DNA from: Atlantibacter sp032075065
GTDB lineage: Bacteria; Pseudomonadota; Gammaproteobacteria; Enterobacterales; Enterobacteriaceae
Direction of reading: 5' to 3'
Assembly: GCF_032075065.1 (NCBI RefSeq)
Contig: NZ_DAMAZC010000034.1
Coordinates: forward strand, 1-28,792
DNA length: 28,792 nt
Positions 1 through 7,448 of this stretch are shown one piece after another (position 1 is the stretch's first letter; the number at the start of each line of letters is the position of its first letter). The notes below the pieces were generated by a model. It did no database searches and had not been told where the DNA came from. It saw nothing but the letters and a program-made list of their open reading frames with translations. The position numbers were made by a program, and so were the translations under genes.

Positions 1-1
1 C

Positions 2-73
2 ACCACCCAAATCCCGGTGGTCTATATTCTTGAGACTCTGGGGCGCAAAATCGCCGGTAAACTGGGGGGATAA
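2..73 (+). CDS. C-terminal end of an unidentified protein (partial)
   Basis: An open frame enters from the left edge and stops with TAA at 71-73. It encodes 23 residues ending in ETLGRKIAGKLGG. The short hydrophobic part (IPVVYIL) followed by a basic amphipathic tail would suit the cytoplasmic end of a membrane protein, but nothing diagnostic is visible and I do not recognise the family. It is on the same strand as bglA. A weak AT-rich inverted repeat (AAAACA/TGTTTT, 72-86) starts at the stop codon. The frame could also be chance, because it is open for only 72 bases. Confidence 0.35.
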   Translation, partial: TTQIPVVYILETLGRKIAGKLGG

Positions 74-196
74 AACACCCTGTTTTCTGGCGGTGACAAG
101 TCACAACTCGTTGATTTTGTTATATCGTGACATTTGCTTTTCCTTTTGCCAGACTCGCCGTCAACTCCTGTCTCACTACGTTCCGGGATTTCTACG
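74..196 (+). promoter_or_regulatory. bglA upstream region with a GTGAC inverted repeat
   Basis: This 123-bp stretch lies before bglA. It contains a perfect inverted repeat, GTGAC-AA-GTCAC at 93-104, and a further GTGAC at 127-131. These are CRP-like half-sites, but the 2-bp spacer does not fit the CRP spacing of 6. No convincing -35/-10 pair was identified. Confidence 0.3.
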
Positions 197-1630
197 ATGA
201 AAAAACTGACTTTACCCAAAGACTTTTTATGGGGTGGCGCGGTCGCCGCGCACCAGGTTGAAGGCGGCTGGAATAAAGGCGGCAAAGGCCCCAGCATTTG
301 CGACGTGTTGACCGGCGGCGCGCACGGCGTTCCGCGTGAAATTACCGACAGCGTGGAAGCGGGAAAATACTATCCCAATCATGAAGCCGTGGATTTTCAT
401 GGCCGCTACAAAGAAGACATTAAGCTGTTCGCTGAGATGGGCTTTAAATGCTTCCGTACCTCCATCGCCTGGACGCGTATTTTCCCGAATGGCGATGAGC
501 AGACCCCAAATGAAGAGGGTTTACAGTTCTACGACGACATGTTCGACGAGCTGCTGAAGTACAACATCGAGCCGGTGATCACCCTGTCCCACTTTGAAAT
601 GCCGCTGCATCTGGTACAGCAATATGGCGGCTGGACTAATCGTAAAGTCGTTGATTTCTTTGTGCGTTTCGCCGAAGTAGTGTTCGAGCGTTACAAGAAC
701 AAGGTCAAATACTGGATGACCTTTAACGAGATCAACAATCAGCGTAACTGGCGCGCTCCGCTGTTCGGCTACTGCTGTTCCGGCGTGGTGTATACCGAGC
801 ATGATAATCCGGAAGAGATCATGTACCAGGTGCTGCATCACCAGTTTGTCGCCAGCGCGCTGGCGGTGAAAGCGGCCCGTGGCATCAACCCGGCGATGAA
901 AGTCGGCTGCATGCTGGCTATGGTGCCGCTGTATCCGTTTTCCTGTAAGCCTGAAGATGTGATGTTTGCCCAGGAATCAATGCGCGAACGTTATGTCTTT
1001 ACCGACGTGCAACTGCGCGGCTACTACCCGTCCTATGTACTGAACGAATGGGCGCGTCGCGGCTTCAACATAAACATGGAAGACGGCGATGAGCAGGCGC
1101 TGCGTGAAGGCACCTGCGATTATCTGGGCTTCAGCTATTACATGACCAACGCGGTGAAAGCCGAGGGCGGCAGCGGCGATGCGTTATCCGGTTTCCAGGG
1201 CAGCGTCCCTAACCCGCATGTAAAAGCGTCCGACTGGGGCTGGCAGATTGACCCGGTTGGTCTGCGCTACGCGCTGTGCGAACTGTATGAACGCTATCAG
1301 AAGCCGCTGTTTATCGTTGAGAATGGCTTCGGCGCGTACGATAAGGTGGAAGACGACGGCAGCATCAATGACGATTACCGTATTGATTACCTGCGCGCCC
1401 ACGTTGAAGAGATGATCAAAGCGGTGACTTACGACGGCGTGGATCTGATGGGTTATACCCCGTGGGGCTGCATCGACTGCGTATCCTTCACCACCGGCCA
1501 GTACAGCAAGCGTTACGGCTTTATCTACGTGAATAAACACGACGATGGCGCCGGGGATATGTCCCGCTCCCGCAAGAAAAGCTTTAACTGGTATAAAGAG
1601 GTCATCGCCAGCAACGGCGAAAAACTGTAA
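197..1630 (+). CDS. bglA: 6-phospho-beta-glucosidase BglA (GH1)
   Basis: This cytoplasmic glycoside hydrolase family 1 enzyme splits phosphorylated beta-glucosides, delivered by PTS transporters, into glucose 6-phosphate and an aglycone. The product is 477 residues and aligns along its whole length with E. coli BglA as I remember it. The acid/base glutamate lies in TFNEIN (E178) and the nucleophile in IVENGFG (E375). The N-terminal LPKDFLWGGA is the usual GH1 opening. I chose the ATG at 197 because homology begins at MKKLTLPKDF. A longer frame from a TTG at 134 adds 21 residues unlike the family. The ribosome-binding site before 197 is poor. A strong hairpin terminator follows at once, so the gene appears to end its own transcript. 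Confidence 0.96.
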   Translation: MKKLTLPKDFLWGGAVAAHQVEGGWNKGGKGPSICDVLTGGAHGVPREITDSVEAGKYYPNHEAVDFHGRYKEDIKLFAEMGFKCFRTSIAWTRIFPNGDEQTPNEEGLQFYDDMFDELLKYNIEPVITLSHFEMPLHLVQQYGGWTNRKVVDFFVRFAEVVFERYKNKVKYWMTFNEINNQRNWRAPLFGYCCSGVVYTEHDNPEEIMYQVLHHQFVASALAVKAARGINPAMKVGCMLAMVPLYPFSCKPEDVMFAQESMRERYVFTDVQLRGYYPSYVLNEWARRGFNINMEDGDEQALREGTCDYLGFSYYMTNAVKAEGGSGDALSGFQGSVPNPHVKASDWGWQIDPVGLRYALCELYERYQKPLFIVENGFGAYDKVEDDGSINDDYRIDYLRAHVEEMIKAVTYDGVDLMGYTPWGCIDCVSFTTGQYSKRYGFIYVNKHDDGAGDMSRSRKKSFNWYKEVIASNGEKL

Positions 1631-1637
1631 TCCAGTC

Positions 1638-1659
1638 AGGGGCCTTAGCGCCCCTTTTT
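1638..1659 (+). terminator. Intrinsic terminator of bglA
   Basis: The hairpin is GGGGC (1639-1643) / GCCCC (1650-1654) with loop CTTAGC, followed by five T residues (1655-1659). It starts 8 bases after the bglA stop codon. Confidence 0.85.
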
Positions 1660-1679
1660 ACTGCTCATTGATTAACGAC

Positions 1680-1716
1680 ATTGATGAAACCTATCCCAAT
1701 GATAGGTCCGGCTTGT
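1680..1716 (+). promoter_or_regulatory. Candidate OxyR binding site upstream of the cytochrome c peroxidase gene
   Basis: The OxyR consensus is two ATAGnTnnnAnCTAT half-sites separated by 7 bases. The central CTAT-N7-ATAG core is present exactly (1691-1694 and 1702-1705), seen also as the inverted repeat CCTATC/GATAGG. The left half-site (1680-1694) matches 9 of 10 specified bases and the right one (1702-1716) 7 of 10. E. coli yhjA is known to be OxyR- and FNR-dependent, which supports the call. Binding itself is inferred. Confidence 0.55.
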
Positions 1717-1724
1717 AAAATTTA

Positions 1725-1738
1725 TTGATACCCATCAA
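1725..1738 (+). promoter_or_regulatory. FNR box of the cytochrome c peroxidase promoter
   Basis: TTGAT-ACCC-ATCAA is a perfect match to the FNR consensus TTGATnnnnATCAA. Its centre is at 1731.5. A -10-like CACTAT at 1760-1765 would place the transcript start near 1772-1773, which puts the box at about -41 as in class II FNR-activated promoters. The gene is therefore probably induced under oxygen limitation. Confidence 0.75.
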
Positions 1739-1829
1739 GGGGTAGAATTCCCACACTGACACTATGCCCTTTCAGGAACCAGATAGTTTGCGGTCTCTGA
1801 GACCTCATTCACCTTGAAGGGATAATAAG

Positions 1830-3220
1830 ATGAAAAACCTACTAAACTGGCGCTGGGTGTTGTGGGCGTCGGTATTGTAGGCTACCTCGGGCTCGTGGCG
1901 TATGTATATCACCACGACAGCGAGCGTAATAGCCGTGCTTTGACTCAAACCTCTGCTTCACCGCAAAACAACAAAGTGCTGGCGATCATGCGCGACAAAG
2001 GGTGTGACTATTGCCATACCGTGTCCAGCGATCTGCCGTTCTATTCCTCGCTGCCCGTCGCAAAGCAGCTGATGAATTACGACATGCATCTTGGCTACAA
2101 ATCGTTCAACCTCACCCCGCTGCGCCAGAGCCTGATTGACGACACGCCCGCGCTGCAAAGCGATTTGACCAAAATCGAATGGGTGATGGAGCATCAGACT
2201 ATGCCGCCGACGCGCTACACCGCCCTGCACTGGGACGGCAAAATGAGCGACGAAGAGCGTGGCGTGGTGCTCGACTGGATCAAGGCCCAGCGCCTGAAGT
2301 ATTACGCTGCTGACGACATGGCGGAGCAGCACCGCAACGAGCCGGTCCAGCCGATCCCGCAAACCGTCCCTTACGATCCGCGCAAAGCCGCGCTGGGCTT
2401 CCGCCTGTATCACGATCCGCGCATCTCCGATGACAACTCCATCTCCTGCGCCAGCTGCCACCAGCTCGGCGCAGGTGGCGTGGATGGCCGTAAAACCTCA
2501 ACCGGCGTGCGCGGCGAAATCGGGCCGATTAACGCCCCAACGGTGTTTAACTCGGTGTTTAACGTGGTGCAATTCTGGGATGGCCGCGCGCCGGACCTGA
2601 AAGCCCAGGCCGGCGGCCCGCCGCTCAACCCGATCGAAATGGCGTCTAAATCCTGGGATGACATCACCGCCAAACTCAATCAGGACGCGATCCTCAAGCG
2701 CGACTTCAGCGCCGTCTATCCAGAGGGCTTAAGCGGCGATACTATTACCGACGCCATCGCCGAGTTTGAGAAAACGCTGATTACCCCCAACTCGCCGTTC
2801 GATAACTATCTGCGCGGCGATGAAAACGCGCTGACCGCCCAGCAAAAACAGGGCTGGAAGCTGTTCAAAGACAACAAATGCGCCACCTGCCATACCGGGG
2901 TAATCCTGGGCGGAAGAACCTTTGAACCGCTGGGCCTGAAGAAAGAGTTTACGTTTGGCGACGTACTGCCAGCGGATATTGGTCGTATGAACGTCACCCA
3001 TGACGAACGCGACCGCCTGCGCCAGAAAGTGCCGACGCTGCGTAACATCGCGCTCACCGCGCCGTATTTCCACCGCGGCGACGTGGCGACCCTGGATGAA
3101 GCGGTAAAACTGATGCTGCGTTATCAGGTGGGTACTGAACTGCCGCAGTCCGGGGTGGACGACATCGTGGCATTCCTGCAAAGCCTGAACGGCGTCTATA
3201 AACCCGCGCCGCTGGAGTAA
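1830..3220 (+). CDS. yhjA: Tri-haem cytochrome c peroxidase (YhjA type), frameshifted near its start
   Basis: This would be a membrane-anchored periplasmic peroxidase reducing H2O2, probably with electrons from quinol. Three CXXCH haem motifs are visible (CDYCH, CASCH, CATCH at restored residues 59, 207 and 351). Long stretches match E. coli YhjA, for example PPTRYTALHW and the segment around GPINAPTVFN. ATG 1830 has a good Shine-Dalgarno sequence (AAGGGA, 1817-1822), but its frame meets TAG at 1878 after 16 codons. The homologous frame is open from GAT 1829 and would read MKKPTKLALG then a transmembrane anchor if the A-run at 1833-1837 had six A residues instead of five, giving 463 residues. 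As it stands, the longest in-frame product starts at GTG 1862, inside the anchor, with no ribosome-binding site. It may be a sequencing error, a slippage site or an early pseudogene. In K-12 the gene sits elsewhere. Confidence 0.82.
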
Positions 3221-3226
3221 CCCTAC

Positions 3227-3246
3227 AGCCGCCCGCAAGGGCGGCT
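3227..3246. terminator. Hairpin between the convergent peroxidase and ygfF genes
   Basis: An 8-bp perfect stem, AGCCGCCC (3227-3234) / GGGCGGCT (3239-3246), has a GCAA tetraloop. It lies between the two stop codons and overlaps the last bases of ygfF. Neither strand has a T-run after it, so it may act as an mRNA 3'-end stabiliser or a weak bidirectional terminator. Confidence 0.5.
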
Positions 3247-3988
3247 ACTTGCCCCCCGCCAGGTCGATAAAGCTGCCGGTCACGTACGACGCGTTATTAC
3301 TCACCAGCCAGGCGATAGCCTGCGCGACTTCTTCCGGCTGCCCGCCGCGCCGCATCGGGATGGCAGGCGCAACGCGATCCACTCGCCCCGGCTCGCCCCC
3401 TGACGCATGCATTTCGGTATAGATAAAGCCTGGCCGCACACCGTTAACGCGGATCCCCTGCGCCGCCACTTCCAGCGACAGCCCGGTGGTCAGCGTGTCT
3501 ACCGCGCCCTTCGAGGCCGCATAGTCAACGTACTCCCCTGGCGACCCCAGCCGCGCCGCCACCGAAGAGACGTTAACAATCGCCCCGCCGCTGCCGCCGT
3601 GTTCGGTGGACATCCGCTTTACCGCCTCCCGGCAGCATAAGAAATAGCCGGTCACGTTGGTGGACAGCACGCGATTAATCCGCTCGGCGGTAAGGTTTTC
3701 AACGCGGCATTGGGTAGAAAGAATGCCCGCGTTGTTCACCAGAACGTTAACCGGCCCCCAGGCCTCGTCGATGGCGGTAAACATCGCCACCACTTGCTGC
3801 TCGTCAGAGACATCCGCCTGCCAGGCCAGGGCTTCGCCGCCCGCCCGCGTAATTTCTTCAACTACCTCCTGGGCGGCCTGCCGATCGCGATGATAGTTCA
3901 CCACCACTCGCATCCCCTGCTGCGCCAGTAATAGCGCAGTGGCTTTGCCAATTCCCCGGCTGGCACCGGTAATCAATGCAATGGTCAT
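3245..3988 (-). CDS. ygfF: SDR-family oxidoreductase YgfF
   Basis: A 247-residue short-chain dehydrogenase/reductase of unknown substrate, the same length as E. coli YgfF. The NAD(P)-binding motif TGASRGIG is at residues 7-14 and NNAG at 85-88. The catalytic serine is in NVSSVAARLG (141-142), and the YxxxK motif is YAASK (Y156, K160). I chose the ATG at 3988 because it is preceded by GGGAG at a proper distance and homology begins there. A 17-residue longer frame exists but is not family-like. It lies 60 bp downstream of gcvP on the same strand, and that gap is filled by the gcvP terminator, so it may depend on read-through or on a promoter inside gcvP. Confidence 0.93.
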   Translation of the reverse strand: MTIALITGASRGIGKATALLLAQQGMRVVVNYHRDRQAAQEVVEEITRAGGEALAWQADVSDEQQVVAMFTAIDEAWGPVNVLVNNAGILSTQCRVENLTAERINRVLSTNVTGYFLCCREAVKRMSTEHGGSGGAIVNVSSVAARLGSPGEYVDYAASKGAVDTLTTGLSLEVAAQGIRVNGVRPGFIYTEMHASGGEPGRVDRVAPAIPMRRGGQPEEVAQAIAWLVSNNASYVTGSFIDLAGGK

Positions 3989-4004
3989 AAAATCTCCCAA
4001 AAAA

Positions 4005-4026
4005 TAAGGGCACCGAAGTGCCCTTA
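4005..4026 (-). terminator. Intrinsic terminator of the gcvTHP operon
   Basis: Read on the minus strand, a 9-bp perfect stem (TAAGGGCAC/GTGCCCTTA) with a TTCG loop is followed by a T-rich tract (TTATTTTTT). It lies 22 bp past the gcvP stop codon and directly before the ygfF ribosome-binding site. Confidence 0.88.
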
Positions 4027-4048
4027 CAGAATAGAACAACGCGCTGCG

Positions 4049-6922
4049 TTACTGATATTCGCTCATCGGCACGCAAGAGCAGAACAAGTTACGGTCGCCG
4101 TACACATCGTCCAGACGCTTAACCGTCGGCCAGTATTTATTGGCGTGGCCTGCCGGGAACACCGCCAGCTCGCGGCTGTACGGGTGCGCCCACTCTTCGG
4201 CCAGTTCGTTCTGGGTATGCGGCGCGTTAACCAGCGGGTTATCGTCCAGCGGCCATTCGCCTTTCGCCACGCGATCGATCTCCTCGCGGATGGTCAGCAT
4301 CGCGTCGATAAAGCGGTCCAGCTCCAGTTTGCTTTCCGATTCGGTCGGCTCAACCATCAGAGTGCCGGCTACCGGGAACGACATGGTCGGCGCGTGGAAT
4401 CCGTAGTCGATTAAACGCTTGGCGATATCCAGCTCGCTGATGCCGGTCTGCTCTTTCAGCGGACGAATATCAAGGATGCACTCGTGCGCCACGCGGCCAT
4501 CGCGCCCGGTATACAGCACCGGGAACGCGCTTTTCAGACGCGTCGCGATGTAGTTGGCGTTGAGGATCGCCGTCTGGCTGGCGCGCTTGAGACCCTGCGC
4601 GCCCATCATGCGGATGTACATCCAGCTGATTGGCAGGATCGACGCGCTGCCGAACGGTGCGGCGGAAACCGCGCCCTGACGGGTCAGCATGCCTTCAATC
4701 TGCACCACGCTGTGGCCCGGCACAAACGGGGCCAGATGCGCTTTCACGCCGATCGGACCCATGCCCGGGCCGCCGCCGCCGTGCGGAATGCAGAAGGTTT
4801 TATGCAGGTTGAGGTGCGAGACATCCGCGCCGATATGGCCTGGCGTGGTGATGCCCACCTGGGCGTTCATGTTCGCGCCGTCGAGGTAAACCTGGCCGCC
4901 AAACTGATGCACCACGTTGCACACTTCGCGAATGGTTTCTTCATACACGCCGTGCGTCGACGGATAGGTCACCATGATGCACGACAGCTGGTCGCCCGCC
5001 TGCCCGGCTTTGGCGCGTAGATCGGTCAGGTCGATGTTGCCCTGCTTATCGCACGCCACGACCACCACCTGCATCCCCGCCATCTGCGCAGACGCCGGGT
5101 TAGTGCCGTGAGCGGAAGCCGGGATCAGGCAGATATCGCGATGGCCTTCGTTGCGGCTCTCGTGATAGTGACGGATTGCCAGCAGACCGGCGTATTCACC
5201 CTGCGCGCCGGAGTTCGGCTGCATGCACAGCGCGTCGTAACCAGTAAGTTTCACCAGCCAGTCGGAGAGCTGCGCGATCATCTGATGATAACCTTCGGCC
5301 TGATCCACCGGGCAGAACGGGTGCAGTTCGGCAAATTCCGGCCAGGTGATGGGGATCATTTCCGCCGCCGCGTTAAGCTTCATGGTGCAGGAGCCCAGCG
5401 GGATCATCGCCTGGTTGAGCGCCAGATCTTTACGCTCCAGAGAGTGCATGTAGCGCATCATCTCGGTTTCGCTGTGATAGCGGTTAAACACCGGGTGAGT
5501 CAGGATCGCGTCCTGGCGCAGCATGGCGTCCGGGATCGAACGGCTGTCGTGCGCCACATCTTTATCCAGCTCGCTGATATCCAGCCCGTGATTGTCGCCC
5601 AGCAGCACGTCAAACAGGTTCAGCAGATCCTGGCGGGTGGTGGTTTCATCAAGGGTGATACCCACCGCGTTCAGCACGTCGCTGCGCAGGTTGATTTCTT
5701 TGGCCTGGGCGCGGCTCAGCACCGCGGCTTTATCGGCGATTTCGACGCACAGCGTATCGAACCAGCTGCTGTGGCGCAGTTTCAGGCCTTTATGCTGCAG
5801 GCCCGCCGCCAGAATATCGGTCAGACGGTGGATGCGAGCGGCGATGCGCTTCAGGCCTTTCGGGCCGTGGTAAACCGCATACAGGCTGGCGATATTGGCC
5901 AGCAGTACCTGAGAAGTACAGATGTTGGAGTTGGCTTTCTCGCGGCGGATATGCTGTTCGCGGGTCTGCATCGCCATACGCAGCGCAGTGTTGCCCGCCG
6001 CATCTTTGGAAACGCCGATAATGCGGCCTGGCATGGAGCGTTTATGCTCATCGCGTGCGCCGAAGAACGCGGCGTGCGGGCCGCCGTAGCCCATCGGTAC
6101 ACCGAAGCGTTGGGCGGAGCCGAATACGATATCCGCACCCTGATGGCCCGGCGCGGTGAGCAGCACCAGCGCCATAAAATCAGCGGCCACGCTGACCACT
6201 ACTTTGCGGGATTTCAGTTCAGCAATCAGCGCAGCGTAATCATGCACTTCGCCGGTGGTGCCAACCTGCTGCAACAGCACGCCGAACACGTCCTGATGGT
6301 CGAGCACCTTTTGCGCGTCATCGACAATCACGTCAAAGCCGAAGGTTTCGGCGCGAGTACGTACCACGTCCAGCGTCTGCGGATGTACGTCAGCCGCCAC
6401 GAAGAAGCGGTTCGCGCCCTTGAGTTTGCTGACGCGTTTGGCCATCGCCATGGCTTCCGCCGCCGCAGTGGCTTCATCCAGCAGTGAGGCCGACGCGATG
6501 TCCATCCCGGTCAGATCGATGGTCACCTGTTGGAAGTTAAGCAGCGCTTCAAGACGGCCCTGGGATACTTCCGGCTGATACGGCGTGTAGGCGGTGTACC
6601 AGCCCGGGTTTTCCAGCATGTTGCGCAGGATCACCGGCGGCGTGTGCACGGCGGCATAGCCCATGCCGATAAAAGTTTTAAAACGTTTGTTGCGGGCGGC
6701 GATGGCTTTCAGTTCAGCCAGCGCCGCAAATTCGGTGGTCGCCTCGCCGATAGCGGGCGGCGTCGCCAGCTGAATGTCCGCGGGCACGATTTGCGCCGTC
6801 AGGGCATCAAGGGATTCCGCGCCAACGGTTTTGAGCATGGTGTGCAGTTGCTCGCTATCCGGGCCGATATGACGGTCAATAAACGCGTCGCGATTTTCCA
6901 ACTGGTCGAGGGTCTGGGTCAT
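4049..6922 (-). CDS. gcvP: Glycine dehydrogenase (decarboxylating), P protein
   Basis: P protein of the glycine cleavage system: it decarboxylates glycine with pyridoxal phosphate and passes the aminomethyl group to the lipoyl arm of GcvH. The product is 957 residues, the E. coli length, and is strongly conserved throughout. The PLP lysine is K708 in NLHKTFCIPHGG, preceded by the glycine-rich AHGTNPAS segment. I chose the ATG at 6922 (MTQTLDQLEN) over an in-frame ATG at 6988, which would add 22 residues not found in the family and lies in a hairpin. An AGGAA sequence precedes 6922. It is the last gene of gcvTHP and is followed by a strong terminator. Confidence 0.98.
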   Translation of the reverse strand: MTQTLDQLENRDAFIDRHIGPDSEQLHTMLKTVGAESLDALTAQIVPADIQLATPPAIGEATTEFAALAELKAIAARNKRFKTFIGMGYAAVHTPPVILRNMLENPGWYTAYTPYQPEVSQGRLEALLNFQQVTIDLTGMDIASASLLDEATAAAEAMAMAKRVSKLKGANRFFVAADVHPQTLDVVRTRAETFGFDVIVDDAQKVLDHQDVFGVLLQQVGTTGEVHDYAALIAELKSRKVVVSVAADFMALVLLTAPGHQGADIVFGSAQRFGVPMGYGGPHAAFFGARDEHKRSMPGRIIGVSKDAAGNTALRMAMQTREQHIRREKANSNICTSQVLLANIASLYAVYHGPKGLKRIAARIHRLTDILAAGLQHKGLKLRHSSWFDTLCVEIADKAAVLSRAQAKEINLRSDVLNAVGITLDETTTRQDLLNLFDVLLGDNHGLDISELDKDVAHDSRSIPDAMLRQDAILTHPVFNRYHSETEMMRYMHSLERKDLALNQAMIPLGSCTMKLNAAAEMIPITWPEFAELHPFCPVDQAEGYHQMIAQLSDWLVKLTGYDALCMQPNSGAQGEYAGLLAIRHYHESRNEGHRDICLIPASAHGTNPASAQMAGMQVVVVACDKQGNIDLTDLRAKAGQAGDQLSCIMVTYPSTHGVYEETIREVCNVVHQFGGQVYLDGANMNAQVGITTPGHIGADVSHLNLHKTFCIPHGGGGPGMGPIGVKAHLAPFVPGHSVVQIEGMLTRQGAVSAAPFGSASILPISWMYIRMMGAQGLKRASQTAILNANYIATRLKSAFPVLYTGRDGRVAHECILDIRPLKEQTGISELDIAKRLIDYGFHAPTMSFPVAGTLMVEPTESESKLELDRFIDAMLTIREEIDRVAKGEWPLDDNPLVNAPHTQNELAEEWAHPYSRELAVFPAGHANKYWPTVKRLDDVYGDRNLFCSCVPMSEYQ

Positions 6923-6985
6923 GAGCGAGGGTTCCTGAAACGTGCAGTGAATCGGTTGGTAACTGGTGATACTCGAAAAATTGTT

Positions 6986-7017
6986 CATGTTGCAGAAGCC
7001 AGCGCCCCTGCAACATG
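6986..7017 (-). repeat. Intercistronic hairpin between gcvH and gcvP
   Basis: A perfect 10-bp inverted repeat, CATGTTGCAG (6986-6995) / CTGCAACATG (7008-7017), encloses a 12-base loop. It sits in the 110-bp gap between gcvH and gcvP. No T-run follows on the minus strand, so it is more likely an RNA stability or processing element than a terminator. Confidence 0.6.
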
Positions 7018-7032
7018 AATGATGACGCGTAT

Positions 7033-7422
7033 TTATTCGTCTTCTAACAGGGCTTCGTAACCAGCCGCATCCAGTAATGCTTCAACTTCGGATTCGTCGC
7101 TGGCTTTGATACGGAAGATCCAGCCTGCGCCATACGGCTCGCTGTTCACCTGCTCCGGGGAATCGCTCAGGGCGTCGTTTACCGCAACGATTTCACCGCT
7201 GATTGGCGCATAAATGTCGGATGCCGCTTTCACGGATTCCGCTACCGCGCAGTCATCGCCCGCGCTGACGGTCGCGCCAACGTCCGGCAGATCGACGAAT
7301 ACCATGTCGCCCAGCAGTTCCTGCGCATGTTCGGTAATACCTATGGTGTAAGTACCGTCCGCTTCTTTGCGCAGCCACTCATGCTCTTTGCTGTATTTCA
7401 GTTCACCTGGCACATTGCTCAT
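7033..7422 (-). CDS. gcvH: Glycine cleavage system H protein
   Basis: A 129-residue lipoyl carrier protein that shuttles the aminomethyl intermediate between GcvP, GcvT and lipoamide dehydrogenase. The lipoylated lysine is K65 in AESVKAAS. The N-terminal SKEHEWLRKEADGTYTIGIT is typical of the family. The start at 7422 (MSNVPGELKYS) follows GGAGAAAAAGA on the minus strand, and length and homology agree. It is 26 bp downstream of gcvT in the same operon. Confidence 0.98.
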   Translation of the reverse strand: MSNVPGELKYSKEHEWLRKEADGTYTIGITEHAQELLGDMVFVDLPDVGATVSAGDDCAVAESVKAASDIYAPISGEIVAVNDALSDSPEQVNSEPYGAGWIFRIKASDESEVEALLDAAGYEALLEDE

Positions 7423-7448
7423 TTCTTTTTCTCCGAATAACAAAACAG

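Noticed and set aside
93..104. GTGAC-AA-GTCAC as a CRP site before bglA
   Set aside because: The half-site spacing is 2 instead of 6, so it does not fit CRP. It is kept only as an inverted repeat in the bglA upstream region.
22..297. Minus-strand open frame of 91 codons over the bglA start
   Set aside because: It is antisense to the bglA N terminus and promoter, and the composition is not protein-like. No homology is recognisable.
5108..6487. Long plus-strand open frame (459 codons) antisense to gcvP
   Set aside because: It is a shadow of the GC-rich gcvP codon pattern. The translation is rich in H, R, Q and A with no domain, while gcvP itself is fully conserved.
6923..6988. In-frame ATG giving gcvP 22 extra N-terminal residues
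   Set aside because: The extension is absent from the family and the ATG lies in the intercistronic hairpin. MTQTL at 6922 gives the usual 957-residue length.
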